Part shown: piece by piece, positions 21,123 to 32,330 of the stretch
How positions within the stretch are numbered: the first letter of the stretch is position 1
How the letters are laid out: each line of letters starts with the position of its first letter
NCBI GenBank assembly: GCA_958450365.1
Contig: CAUEEP010000742.1
Span: 1,504,001 to 1,568,000 of the forward strand
From: Mesorhabditis belari
Lineage: Eukaryota; Nematoda; Chromadorea; Rhabditida; Rhabditidae
Length of the DNA stretch: 64,000 bases
Direction of reading: 5' to 3'
Position numbers and translations under genes: made by a program
Notes under the pieces: generated by a model
What the model saw: only the letters and a program-made list of their open reading frames with translations
Database searches by the model: none
Told to the model about the DNA's origin: nothing

Positions 21123-24100
21123 CTATGCAACGAGGTAGGGAGCCGACCAAAAGATCCCGATTGTGGAGGCGGCGAGGAAGAAAGTGAACAAATAGATACA
21201 CAGTCGGTCGACCACCTCAATTTATAATCTACTTTAGGTACTGTAAGCTTTTTTTTAAACGATATCCAGTAGTTTTGCTACTCTCTATCAGTTTACAATA
21301 GTTTAAACGAGATTTTCTCACCATTGCCGCGAATTTCCAATTGTTTGCCGCTGTCTCCTCGCGATCGTTTTCCACCATGCGTTTTGTGACGATCTAAGCT
21401 TTTTTTTCTAGATATATATATATATAGATATATAACAAATATAGAGATATAGAGATAGCCCGCCTAACGGCTGGTTTTTCTGGATGTTTTGGGGACCGAT
21501 GGGTTTTGTTGCCGTGGAGCAGTGGATAGCGCGACGGTCTATCGCCCATACGATCCAGGTTTGACCTCCCCGTGCGACTCGAATTCAATTTTTAAAAAAT
21601 CCAAAAGCACATTGCACAACTACATGTGATTCCCTATTCAACGGCACAAAAATCATTGCAAACGGTCCTCTGGGGGCTGAGGAGCGCACAGACGGACACG
21701 CGCAACGGACAGCGCACAGAGGACAGCGCGACAGACGGACGCGCGCACAGAGGACAGCGCAAGAGGACAGCGCAAGAGGAAGCGCAAGAGGACAGCGCGC
21801 AAGAGGACGGCACAGACGGACGCGGCGGGCGCGCACAGACGGACAGCGCAAGAGGACAGCGCGCACAGACGGACAGCGCCAGACGGACAGCGCGCACAGA
21901 GGACACGCGCACAGACGGACACGCGCACAGAGGACAGCGCGCAGACGGACAGCGCGCACAGACGGACAGCGCGCAGACGGACAGCGCCCAGACGGGCGCA
22001 CAGACGGACAGCGCGCACAGACGGACAGCGCGCACAGACGGACAGCGCGCACAGACGGCTAGACAGACGTCTTAGTCCCTTTATATATAGTAGATATATA
22101 TAGAGATATATAACAAATCTATTATCTCTATATATCCAAGGTATCTAGAAATAATAGATTTGTTAACACAATGGGCCCCACTTGAAATTAACATAATTTG
22201 TGGAGGGATTAAGCTAAAAATTTGCAGACAGGGGTTTTCGGGGATGCGAAATCCGAATTCGGTATTAGTCTCTAGCTATAGTAGCTTGAAATATTTGAAA
22301 TAGAAGTCTGCATTTCGTCCATTTTGAGGTGCCCTCAACTTCGACATTAAAGAAACATCCTCTTGACTGATTTTAATAATTTTGTTGTCAAAAGATACCC
22401 TACCATCTTTTCTAATAAAAAGAGATCGCAAAAATGTTGAAAAATAACAAAGTTATTAATGCTTTTTTGTGAAAAAAAAACTCAGTTATTCTGGAAAATT
22501 TGCGCCATGTGCTGCGCGCGTTTAAAACAATGAAAATTTTCATGTTTACGTAGTCGCGCGGCTTTTGGCACATGGCTTTTGGGTACAGGACTTGGTTTGG
22601 CTCTTTTTATGATCCATTTCAGTTTAATTACCCAAGTTTTTGACTGGCTTGGTAGTTGATAATTAACGATGGATTCGGATTTCACGAGAACAATTTTTTT
22701 GTGTTGATCTGGTAAAATCGTTCTAGTCTCAGAGATCAAAACACATTGTCGTTATCATTGTCGCGAATTTGTTAATATAATCCGAACCTTTAACTCATTG
22801 TAGATACGATGTAGTACAAGGAGCGTTGCTTGTTGACCGACATCAACGGGTGGAGGTGACTAAACAATTCTAGTACAGTCTAGTACAGTTTAAGCTGATA
22901 TTTTAATCTTTTAATGTTATTTTGGTAAAATTTTAATGCTAAATTTGATTTGTCTTTGATTTGAAAGATTGATTTAATACCTGCGATAGTTGTGAGATGG
23001 GCATTTGCTGAGGGAAAGGACCGTGACCGTTGTTGAGCGAGTGCTGCGATTGAGTTGGATGCAGGACTTTGACGATCGTTCTCTCCACATCCAGGGAATT
23101 CGATCTGTTTAGCAAGAAAATGTACTTTATAAACTGATTGTGCTTCAAATATCAATTTCGATTTGCGGCTCACCTTGAGATACTTGTTGCCTCCTTGACA
23201 TTTCTGAGCAACGACTCTGAGTGAGGGCCACGCGTTTTTCGCCAAATCGGCGGCAGCTTGGACCAGCTGAAATCATAGCCGGGACGATTCATTCGCAATA
23301 TCCACGGAAGCCAATAGAGAAATACGGCTCTTGTCTGCAAAAGGTAAACCTAGATCATCATCGAGCTCGTTATGAGGCTGTCACACTACAATCAGCTTCT
23401 ATGGTCTAGTGGATCGTCTGCTAGGCTCGTTATGAGGCTGTCACACTGCAATCAGCTTCTATAGTCTAGTGGATAGTCTGCTAGACTCCCGAACCCATTG
23501 CTTTCTTTACTCCAAAGTTCGAGTCCCATTATCTTCAAATTTTTTTTCGCGTTTTCAAGATTTTCTACTCTAAATATCTCGCCTTTGTGAAGCGTTCTGC
23601 AAAAATTAAAAACGGATTCAAGATCCCCATGACCGACACTATAAAATAGACTTGTTCTCGAGTCAAAAGGTCAGCTTAACTCAGTGCTTTCCCTTCCCCT
23701 TTCCCAGAATGGAAATTCGAAAATAAGCCTAATAACTTGAAAGCTTTTTTTTAAAATTAACTATAAACTCTTGATGCTTTAGTTTTTTTAAACCGACCAC
23801 ATTTCCCATCTCGTGGGTTTCCGAGGTTCTATAGTGCAAGTTGAGCACATAAACGGTGAAAACCGTCGATGCTGTCACCACAATCATACAACACGTGAAA
23901 AAAATCCCTGTAAATGGTGAAATTGATCAAAAATAGCAGAAAATTGAGAGAAATTCGATAAACCTATCAATGGAACGGCTTCCGATGTTGGTGGAGACAA
24001 ATCGGAGACAATCGACAAGAAGAAAATGATCGACAACAAGACGGTGATCTCTGAAAATTTTGCCGATTATCAATTGCTGTATTTTTGAATCGAAAATTGC

Positions 24101-27100
24101 TCTTTACAAGTACTAGACTTGTTTCCGGGTATAGTTTTCATCTCAACAAAACCAACAAAACAAATTCTAATTCTAATTTGAATCGATTCTCACTGAAACC
24201 CCAAATTTTCAGTAATGAATTTCGTAAATTTGAAAGCAATGAATCTCCTCTCCTGACACACTCATTTCTGCAAATCTTCTCACAGCTAGGGAAAGCAGTG
24301 CACTAGGAAAGGTGGGTTTAAGCTTTTTAAGCACCAAAATTGACTAAATACGGTTCTCAAATCAACTCACGCAATGTAATCTTCTCCCCAGCATCGGGTG
24401 GAAGCGTGAAACCGAGTAGCGTCATCATTGTCGTCAAAATGCATGGCATGATCAAGTTGAAGCCTGAATTTTGATCAATTTTAATCAATTTTGCTCGATT
24501 TTTGCTCAATTTTTGCTCAATTTTGCTCAATTTTCATTTTCTATTCATAAACAAACCATAATAAAGTGTTCTTCGTCGTAAATGCAAATAAAAGGTGAGA
24601 TCAAGATACGGCTCATCGCAACAATCGTAGCGTTTCACATTTCGTGACACAGTCGTCACTAAAAGCCTTAATTTCTGTTTTCTCTTGTGTCCGACTTCAT
24701 GGCCAACTCGTATCTTAGCCGGGAGGTCAAGGGCTCAATCCCAAAGGCTTCATCATTAGCCTTTCCTACATTTCGAATTTTGCTTTTGCTTTTACGATAT
24801 TATTTGGATGAATAAACGTGAGTGATAATAAAAATATATAATAAAAACTGACATGGCAATGCCCATTCACCGTTCTCGAGATACTCCGAAATGTCGAAAC
24901 CGCCTTCAGCCGGCTGGAGATCCAATTTGTCTCCATCGTATGTCCATGAGCCAAACTGAAAATTGAATGCTGAATGCTTAGTTGTCGGATAGCTCAAAAG
25001 ATAGAGAATCTCAAGAGCTTTCGAATGGATTAAAGTACACCTGAAAATATCAATCCTAAGGAAAGTTATAACGGTTTGACACAGACGATCCTCGTCGAAG
25101 CAATCGAGTCAGCCTAACCACTGTAACTTTCTTTAGAATCAATATCTTTTGAGAGCTCTTGAGATTCTCTAACTTTTGAGCTATAGCTCTTATCAATGCG
25201 GCAGATTTGAAGCAAGTTAGAAGCGTGTCAGCCTAACCACTGTAACTCGGATAGCTCAAAAGATAGAGAACCTTAAGAGCTTTCGAATGAATTGAAGCAC
25301 ACTCAAAAATTTTAATTCTAAAGAAAGTTAGAGTGCTTAGTTACTGAACGGTAAAAAGTGATCAAAGATTCTAATTCTAATTTGAATCGATTCTCACTTG
25401 CTCTTTACAAGTACTAGACTTGTTTCCGGGTATAGTTTTGATCTCAACAAAACCAACAAAACAAATTCTAGTTCTAATTTGAAATCGATTCTCACTGAAA
25501 CCCCAAATTTTTAGTAATGAATTTCGTAAATTTGAAAGCAATAAATCCCCTCTCCTCTTAATAGGCTAATGTTTCCGAGTTTCGTTAAAAGTTTACACAA
25601 ATTAAGCACGACTTTCATTTGGTAAAGGGATTTAGAACAATTTCGGTTTAAATTCAGCTCCATTATGCTAATTTCTAAGCCCTAAAAGTGTTGAAACTGA
25701 CCTTTAGAAAGCAAACTTGTTCATCAAAGGGAAACCATTTAATATCAATCTGAAAGTGATTTTTGTGCAAAAAAAACGACTCGTTTTTCTCATTCACCTT
25801 ACAAGAAATCTTGAAAATTCCCGGCGGAACCCATGAAATTTTACCCGTATTGTAAACCTAAAAAGAATATTCAGTTAAAATGATTATTTTATTTCATCGA
25901 ATTTACCAGCATATTTGTCGGATAAGCAGAGTCGAAATTTGAATCAACACTGAAATTTACATATAATAAAATTCGTTTTTTTTTTAACTTCATTTAAAAG
26001 TTACGGGTTTCTAAAACTCAAAAAAATTTAAACGGGAACAGGGAAAGATTATCCTCGTTTTAGAATTTGTTAGAAATTTTGTCAGTTTTTAATTATTTTT
26101 TTGCTCAAAACGAGGACAATCTCAAATCAAAAAATCAAGTAAAATGCTCTTTTTTTTCATTTACCTATCCTCGCTTGCGAAGCTAAAATGGAAAAAAAAT
26201 GAGAATTGATCTTTGAAAAACTACTCTAAAACGTGGATAATCTTATCGGGGATATATAAAGGGATTATGACGTCTGTCTGTCTGTGTGTCTGTGTCTGTC
26301 TGGCGTCTGTGTGTGTGTTTCTGTGTGTCTGTGTCTGTCTGTGTGGGCTGTGTGTCTGTGTCTGTCTGTCTGTGTGTCTGTCTGTGTGTCTGCCTGTCTG
26401 TCTGTGTGTGTATGCCTGTGTGTCTGCCTGTCTGTGTGTGTGTCTGTGTCTGTCTGTGTGTCTGTCTGTCTGTCTGTGTGTGTGTGTGTCTGTCTGTCTG
26501 TGTGTGTGTCTGTCTGTCTGTGCGCGCTGTGTCTGTGCGCTCTTCGGCCCCCAGAGGACCGTTTGCAATGATTTTTATGCCGTTGAATAGGGAATTACAT
26601 GTAGTTGTGCAACGTGCTTTTGAATGTTTTTAAAAAGCACAATTCGAGTCGCACGGGGAGATCGAACCCGGATCGTATGGGCGATAGACCGGCGCACTAT
26701 CCACTGCTCCACGACGACAAAACCCACCCATCCCCAAGACATCGCGAAAACCCAACCGTTAGGCGGGTTTCTCGGCTGATTATAACATGATATTACCTAT
26801 TATATAAAAGAACATCAGGTTTCCAGATGCGACCGGCCGGGAAACGAACGTCCGTGATGTTTCCATATTCTTTGATGTCCCACACAAGCTTGTAGTCGAA
26901 CCAGGTCTGAAATAATCAGGTCAAAAAAGTTTACAGAAAGAATAGTTATACTTTTCGTATCCAAAAGTATCCAAAAATCGGATCATCTGACCCTGACATT
27001 ACTGCAGACTAGACCTGAGCACTATAAACTACAAAAACGAACTATCAAAATACAAACACTTCTAAATTGCTTCAAATCTACTGGATTGATAAGAGCTATA

Positions 27101-28495
27101 GCTCAAAAGATAGAGAATCTCGAGAGCATTCGAATGGATTAAAGTACACCTGAAAATATCAATCCTAAGGAAAGTTATAGCAATTTGAAACAGACCATCT
27201 TCGTCGAAGCAATCGAGTCAGACTAACCACTGTAACTTTCTTTAGAATTCATATCTTTTGTGTGCTTCAATTCATTCGAAAGCTCTTAAGGTTCTCTATC
27301 TTTTGAGCTATAGATCATGTTAATCCAGTAGATTTGAAGAAAGTTAGAAGCGTTTATAGTTTACATTTGTCGTTTGTAGTGCCCATGTCTACCGCATTCT
27401 CAAACTCGAAAAGCACTCACATAATCGAGCCAGGCGTTGACATTGACGACCTGATTTTTCTCATCAACATCTATAATCTGTTGAAGAGAAACCTGAAATC
27501 ATTATTTAGATCATTTTTCCATTTACAAATTCACTGACCTTGAGTTTAACGGAAACGGCCTGTTTGTGATTTTCAACCGGACGCTCCAAGACGTTGTAGT
27601 CACGCATGAGTTCCTAAAATTCTTATCATTTTGTGATTCTCTTTCGAAAAACCCATTCAAGTACTGAAAGTAGTACAAATAAAGAGTCAATTTTTAAAAA
27701 GAAATTCATTCTTCCAACCTCATAAAGTCTTCTTTCGTGGTAGGAGGGGGTGGCGACGACGAAAAGCCAGGCCAGCCATAGAGCCTGGAAAACTAAGTAC
27801 AGTGTTAAGCCTTGCTTTTTTAACTGATATTACTAGGTCTGTTTTAAAGGCAATATCTCTAGGCTTCTGACGCGTACAGAAGTTGTTGGGCCAAAAAATA
27901 GGCTAGCGTCTGACCGGCAGCTCTGACCTCTGTGAAGCTCTGGCCTGGCCTAGTTTGTATTAGCTGGCGTTGAATTTTGGTTGTTATTCAATAGACCACG
28001 CGTTTATACCTTTTCTCACAACCCTTTTTCTCAATAGAACGCCAGGGCTGACTGACTAATAGCCCTGTATCTTAGTCGGGAGGTCAGGGGTTCAATCCCT
28101 CAGGCTAAGATCATTGGTTCTTTTTTCCCATATACATACCGTAAATACCGTAATAGTACCCCGCCCCCCTCGTACAGTCGCGTAGTCGCAAAAGTTTTTT
28201 AGTATTTCATCTTTTTTCAAAGCACCCGTACTTTCAAAAAATGCGTCTTTGATATCAAAAAATAGCCCTGAATTTCAGCTATTTTTTGATACCTAAGCGC
28301 GCATTATAGCATAAACCAGATTCGAGAAAAACTAGCTCAAAGCTAGACTACGCAACACTCCGCACCGTCATTATGGGGGTGCGGGACTATTACAGTATTT
28401 ACGGTAGATTTTTTTTCTTCCCTACATTTAGGGCTTAGGGGTTGTGCTTGTTTATTGTTTTTGCCATATAATCGAGTCATTCCACTCACCCGCAT
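21123..28495 (-). CDS. Nicotinic acetylcholine receptor-type subunit (Cys-loop, alpha type)
   Basis: Seventeen exons join in frame (473 aa): 28490-28495, 27719-27784, 27539-27613, 27421-27492, 26797-26906, 25907-25949, 25798-25857, 25702-25749, 24853-24955, 24557-24658, 24371-24463, 23964-24050, 23801-23907, 23174-23334, 22981-23104, 21322-21393 and 21123-21215. In order: hydrophobic signal peptide ([13 protein letters not shown]), [15 protein letters not shown], a 13-residue Cys-loop with [16 protein letters not shown], vicinal cysteines YDCCDEPY (alpha type), M1 after RRRTLYY, M2 preceded by GEK (cation-type) with [13 protein letters not shown]3 before YVLNLHYR, a cytoplasmic loop, WKFAAMVVDRLC and M4. 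It resembles the worm ACR-16/alpha7-like group and should form ligand-gated cation channels. The donor at 23801 and acceptor at 21215 are the least certain boundaries. Confidence 0.93.
21458..22100 (+). mobile_element. tRNA-headed repeat (SINE-like) with ACAGACGG microsatellite, copy 1
   Basis: In order: a leader (GCCCGCCTAACGG...GGGTTTTGTTGCC), a tRNA-like block (GTGGAGCAGTGGATAGCGCG, then GGTTTGACCTCC), a unique body (GCACATTGCACAACTACATG...CGGTCCTCTGGGGG), about 360 bp of imperfect CGCACAGACGGACAG units, and a tail GACGTCTTAGTCCCTTTATA. Copy 2 at 26240-26770 has the same order on the opposite strand. It lies in the last-but-one intron of the receptor gene. Long open frames across the repeat are artefacts of its periodicity. 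Confidence 0.8.
22101..22980. other. Receptor intron, otherwise unannotated
   Basis: Part of the long intron between receptor exons 15 and 16 (minus strand). A minus open frame at 22482-22739 has no receptor similarity. The only notable site is the SL1-like match at 22622-22639. Confidence 0.5.
22622..22639 (+). other. SL1 spliced-leader-like 18-base match
   Basis: GTTTAATTACCCAAGTTT is identical to bases 2-19 of the 22-nt nematode SL1 leader. The last three leader bases (GAG) and the following GT donor are not present, and no Sm-site context is obvious. It is therefore not an intact SL RNA gene. It could be a pseudogene, or the 5' end of an old retrocopied trans-spliced mRNA. Confidence 0.5.
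23362..23545 (+). pseudogene. Tandem tRNA-like fragments
   Basis: A 60-bp unit (GCTCGTTATGAGGCTGTCAC...TAGTCTAGTGGATAGTCTGC) occurs twice in a row. After the second copy an AAGTTCGAGTCCC box B follows. The box A part resembles tRNA-Glu (TATAGTCTAGTGG). No full cloverleaf forms. It lies in a receptor intron. Confidence 0.5.
24096..24255. repeat. Intronic duplicate, copy 1
   Basis: About 160 bp starting TGCTCTTTACAAGTACTAGA and ending near GAATCTCCTCTCCT. It is repeated at 25399-25556 in the same orientation with about 95% identity. Both lie in receptor introns, between different exons. Confidence 0.8.
24985..25335. mobile_element. Palindromic MITE in receptor intron, rearranged copy
   Basis: Contains GGATAGCTCAAAAGATAGAG, GCAATCGAGTCAGCCTAACC and the mirrored CTCTAACTTTTGAGCTATAG, with one block repeated. 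Same family as 27060-27352. Confidence 0.7.
25399..25556. repeat. Intronic duplicate, copy 2
   Basis: Same block as 24096-24255 (TGCTCTTTACAAGTACTAGA...). Exon remnants are absent, so it is a purely intronic duplication or an inserted repeat. Confidence 0.8.
26240..26770 (-). mobile_element. tRNA-headed repeat (SINE-like) with CAGACA microsatellite, copy 2
   Basis: On the minus strand: leader (CCCGCCTAACGGTTGGG), tRNA-like block (GTGGAGCAGTGGATAGTGCG, then GGGTTCGATCTCCCC), body (GCACGTTGCACAACTACATG...CGGTCCTCTGGGGG), about 250 bp of CAGACA/CACAGA units and tail GACGTCATAATCCCTTTATA. The body matches copy 1 closely but the microsatellite unit differs, so the tract has evolved independently. 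It lies in the intron between receptor exons 5 and 6. Confidence 0.8.
27060..27352. mobile_element. Palindromic MITE in receptor intron
   Basis: The left arm (CTTCAAATCTACTGGATTGA, then AGCTATAGCTCAAAAGATAG) is mirrored by the right arm (CTATCTTTTGAGCTATAGAT, then AATCCAGTAGATTTGAAG). The centre has GAAGCAATCGAGTCAG. A rearranged relative is at 24985-25335. Confidence 0.8.
28137..28406. mobile_element. MITE with TACCGTAAATACCGTAATAG termini
   Basis: Palindromic relative of 17736-18004: the termini TACCGTAAATACCGTAATAG and the mirrored CAGTATTTACGGTA, with the same internal TAGTCGCAAAAGTTTTTTAG and ATAGCCCTGAATTTCAGC blocks. It lies in the first intron of the receptor gene. A small tRNA-T-arm-like patch precedes it at about 28062-28110. 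Confidence 0.8.
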
Positions 28496-29336
28496 GCGGT
28501 CATCGGGAATTCTTGCCACCTGATCTCACCGTGCTGCTCTCTTTTCACAATCCACTCTTCCGAAACCACCAATCTTCAGAAGTCAAATCAATCTATAATC
28601 GTCGAGTAGCTTTAAATAAAGTAAAAAGAATACAATTTGCCAAACAGTTACACATTCGATAAGTATAAATGAATCTTAGAAAATGCAAGAACAATGATTT
28701 AACAACCTAAAGAACATCAAAATCATCAAAAAAAAACGTAAATGATCATGGGAAAACTATAAAAAACAATATAAAACTATATAAAACTATAAAAAAATGT
28801 TCATTTATTTGTAAAAACAATCAAATCTCTCTAAAAAAAAGAAAAGAAAGTAGCTTTTTTGCTTTTTTGGTGGGTTCATTTGTTCGGTTATTGGTTATTG
28901 GAATGGGAAAAAGAACGGAAATGAGATTTTCGGCCAGATGAAACCCATTCGAAAGGCTCGTTATATTCAGTTTTTTTTTTTTACTTTTAAAGCAATCTTT
29001 ATGTGTATAGAACAGATGGTTTGGAAAGGAACGGGTGGTGAAACTCTCTTTGAGTTCTGTAAAATGAATTGGCTTTAAAAGAAACTCTTTGAGTTCTGTA
29101 AAATGAATTGGCTTTATGAAATCGTTCAGTTAGGTCAAAAAAATAGTTTTCATAGCTTTCTTCGCTCTTTCACACAGTCTCCACACCATTAAAGCCGAAA
29201 ATTTGATAGAATAACGAATTAAAATCGATTTTCAATGCTTTTATACAATACAGACGTTTACGAAATCTTCCCAAAAGCGAAAATCTCTTCAAAAATTTAT
29301 GACTAACCAACTTTTTTTAGAAGATTCTTCTATAAT
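28496..29336. other. Upstream flank of receptor gene
   Basis: Should contain the 5' UTR and promoter of the minus-strand receptor. A 38-bp segment (AAACTCTTTGAGTTCTGTAA...) is duplicated at about 29040-29110. No other gene is seen. Confidence 0.4.
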
Positions 29337-29482
29337 TCGAATTCTTGGCATTACTCTTGGCATTACTCTTGGCATTACTCTTGGCATTACTCTTGGCATT
29401 ACTCTTGGCATTACTCTTGGCATTACTCTTGGCATTACTCTTGGCATTACTCGAATTCTTGGCATTCGAATTCTTGGCATTA
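29337..29482. repeat. 12-bp tandem array (CTTGGCATTACT)
   Basis: About ten perfect CTTGGCATTACT units bounded by ATTCGAATTCTTGGCATT variants. Open in several frames only because 12 is a multiple of 3. Confidence 0.95.
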
Positions 29483-31022
29483 CAAATGGATAAACAACAA
29501 GGAAAAACGTGAAAATAGCAAAGATTCTCATTTTCAGAAGACATTTTATACTCAAAAATGGTAACATCATTGCTTTCTAAGGTAAAATTCACTAATTTTC
29601 AATCGAACAAAGTTTCGAATCTTTTTTTTCAATCTAATTTTTTAGATAAAGTTTAAGTAAAAACCAAAAGAAAACTCTCAACAATAGCCAAGCAAAAACT
29701 TATAAATGTCAACTTTTCTTTTCGGCAAAGCTAGAAGAAGCTAGAATTCATGTAGGAGAAAAAAAGGGACGGGTGAATAGCTTGAGAAAAAGTGAAGAAT
29801 GACCAAAGTGAAGAGAAAAGAAAGGAAAAAGACAAAGATAACTGGAAATCTGGAAGAAAGATAGGGTGTTCCCCTTTTCATATCCTCTATATGGACGGGG
29901 AAATGGAAAGAAGCTCGAAGAAAAGTCTTTAGACCGCGAGGAGGATTGAAAGGAGGATGGAAAGGAGGAGACCCCTCAACGCCCCTGGGGACAACACCCA
30001 AAATGGAGGACTCTTTTTCGATGATAAGAGAAAAGAAGTGAGGAAAAAGCCGACGAATGAGATGGTAGACGGTTTGGAGAGGATCCTCTCATTGGGTTGG
30101 CTATAGGTGGAGTAGTGATCTTGTAAGATTAAAGGCAGGGTATCGAGCGAGGAGATGACTTGAGATAGGAGATGATAACTTGAGATGACTTCAATAGAAT
30201 AGCTATAGTAAGGCATAAGATCCTATCCTGTCGGCAATAGGATATATGTCGCTCAGTGGCAGGGCATTTGCCCGATAGGCGACAGGTTCAGACCGACATC
30301 GATGTTTTGTATTCCCAGTCCCAACTCATAAAAGAGACGGCTTGAATCTTTTGGGTTTTGAACTAGTTGAACTGTTGTATCAGGGTTGATAGGATGTCCA
30401 TCAGGAGATAGGCATTGAGATCTTCAATTGAATATAGATTTTCGTTGAACTGCTGTAGTTGGGTTGACAGGATCAAGGCTTGCCCAGGCTACAGGTGAAG
30501 AATGAGATGATAAACTCAAAATAGCCTCATAGCATAATTTTTAGGTTTTTACATCCATTTGATGAGGGATGGAAGAGAAAAAACTAGTGAATGAGGTTAT
30601 AAAAAAGAACGACGGACCAGGAAAATCCACTAGTAGATGATGAAAATCATCTACTAGTGGATTTCCAGGTGCTTCTACTTGATCGAGATGATCAAGTAGA
30701 AGCAATGAGTGAGAAATTAGGAGAGATTTCTGAACTTGAGTGATGTTGATTCAGAAGGGTGAGTCATTTTTTGATCTATCGTTATAGTAAAGAATTTAAA
30801 TTATTCATTATCTTTTTTCTGCTTGTTTTGTTAATTTTATTTCCTATTTATGTGTTAATTTTGGTGTCTGCCGATCTCTGATGAAAGTTCAAGAATTTTC
30901 GGGATTCAAATTCATTTTGTCAATTCATTTTTATAATTTCTAGCAATAAATCTAACAAATAAACACGAAATAAATTAATTTTCTCGAAAAAATTCTTTTA
31001 CTGAGAATAGGCTACGATTATT
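29483..31022. other. Gene-poor stretch with tRNA-like fragment and hairpins
   Basis: No gene was recognised. A degenerate tRNA-like segment lies at 30240-30300 (GTCGCTCAGTGGCAGGGCAT, then CAGGTTCAGACC). Two adjacent hairpins lie at 30625-30703. Confidence 0.4.
30625..30703. repeat. Two adjacent near-perfect hairpins
   Basis: AAATCCACTAGTAGATGAT is mirrored at once by ATCATCTACTAGTGGATTT. Three bases on, GCTTCTACTTGATC is mirrored by GATCAAGTAGAAGC with a 5-base loop. The first is a cruciform-like palindrome of about 42 bp. Confidence 0.85.
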
Positions 31023-31792
31023 ACCCCGCACAAAGAGAGATGAAAAGAATACGGCAGTTCTAATAGTTCAAAGATTTCAGAACTACCTTCATTCACAAGG
31101 AATCGTCCAACGAAACATTACCGAAACATAAACATTAAAAGATTATTACCCTCCCCTTCCCTTTAAGGTCGAGAAGTGAGCAAGTACAGCAATCGAATGA
31201 ACGCAAGACAAAATGCAAATGTAAATTCAAATCAATATCCAAATAAGAAATATGTCTAGTATTGAATATAAAACTCAATCAACGATTTTGCAAGTCTAGA
31301 TTGATACAGAAATAACTCCAGAATCTCTGACTGGTTATTTTCGATTTTGCAACTCTTCGAATGAGTTTTGTGTGTGTTTGAAGATTTTCAACGCCCGTCA
31401 ACCACCCACAAAGAGAGAGAGAAGAATACGGCGTTCTAATAGTTCAAAGATTTCAGAACTACCTCCATTCAAAGGAATCGTCCACCGAAACATTACCGAA
31501 ACATAAACATTACAAGATTATTACCCTCCCCTCCCCTTTAAAGTCGAGAAGTGACGGAAAAAGTACAGCAATCAAATGAACGCAAGACAAAATGCAAATG
31601 CAAATCCAAATTCAAATCCAAATAAGAAACATTTCTAGTATTGAATATAAAACTCAATCAACGATTTTGCAAGTCTAGATTGATACAGAAATAACTCCAG
31701 AATCTCTGACTGGTTATTTTCGATTTTGCAACTCTTCTAATGAGTTTCGTTGTGTGTTTGAAGATTTTCAACGCGCCGTCAACCACTCCACA
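31023..31792. repeat. Tandem duplication, two units of about 380 bp
   Basis: 31023-31403 and 31404-31792 are about 93% identical by eye (shared blocks: TTCTAATAGTTCAAAGATTT, AACGATTTTGCAAGTCTAGA, CTCTGACTGGTTATTTTCGA). No coding sequence is seen in either. Confidence 0.9.
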
Positions 31793-31956
31793 TGGGAAAA
31801 TCCTTTCAAAACGAGACGAGCTATTAGAGAAAAACTTTCACCACTCACAACTATTAACAGAAAAAAAAGAAAACAGAAAAAAGAAATGCTACTTCTAGTT
31901 TCGAAAAAATGCTAGAATTGAGGTGGATCTATTACTAAAATACTAGAGTTCGGCAA

Positions 31957-32330
31957 ACAAAACCAAAACCAAAACCAAAACACCAAAACAAACTAAAACT
32001 CAATTTGCATATAAATTAACATGTAAATTTAAAATTGTAAAATGCAAATTTGCCTTTCACTTTTTCTCACTCCACAAAATCTCGCGGCCGAAAAAAGGAC
32101 CAAAACACGACCTCGAAATTTCGAAACAAAAAATGAAATGGCATCCCATAGGCCTATGGGATAGATTTTTGGACGCTGATTTCAAATCTGCAAACAGATT
32201 TTCGCTAGCTCCTCCCAATCGCGAGATATTGGCGAGTTTTGGTGAGTTTTGGTTTTGGTTTTGGTTTGTTTTGGTTTTGGTTTTGGTCTGTTTTGGTTTT
32301 GGTGGTTTTGGTTTTGGTTAAGTTTTGTTT
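31957..32330. repeat. Inverted repeat with CCAAAA / TTTTGG arms
   Basis: CCAAAACCAAAACCAAAA at 31970-31990 and TTTTGGTTTTGGTTTTGG at 32240-32320. The arms are simple repeats. The tract is internal and lacks worm telomere TTAGGC units. Confidence 0.75.

Noticed and set aside
21585..22075. Overlapping open frames of 120-155 codons on both strands (Arg/Ala/Val/Cys- or Thr/Asp/Gly-rich)
   Set aside because: They lie wholly in the ACAGACGG microsatellite, whose periodic sequence keeps several frames open. There is no protein-like composition or splice context.
22622..22639. Functional SL1 RNA gene
   Set aside because: The leader's last bases and the GT donor are missing, and no Sm-site arrangement is visible.
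22482..22739. Receptor exon on the minus strand
   Set aside because: It has no similarity to the M3-M4 loop, and the neighbouring exons already join in phase without it.
26213..26633. Open frames rich in Cys/Val/Leu/Ser or Thr/His/Gln
   Set aside because: By-products of the CTGTCTGTGTG microsatellite in the second tRNA-headed repeat, inside a receptor intron.
29337..29482. CRISPR-like array
   Set aside because: The units are contiguous 12-mers with no spacers, in a eukaryotic sequence.
29289..29592. Repeat peptide (ITLG, MPRV or NAKS units) in several frames
   Set aside because: A 12-bp tandem repeat is open in many frames. No evidence of expression or homology.
32240..32320. Telomeric repeat (TTTTGG)
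   Set aside because: Matches ciliate-type rather than nematode TTAGGC repeats, is internal and imperfect, and forms part of a local inverted repeat.
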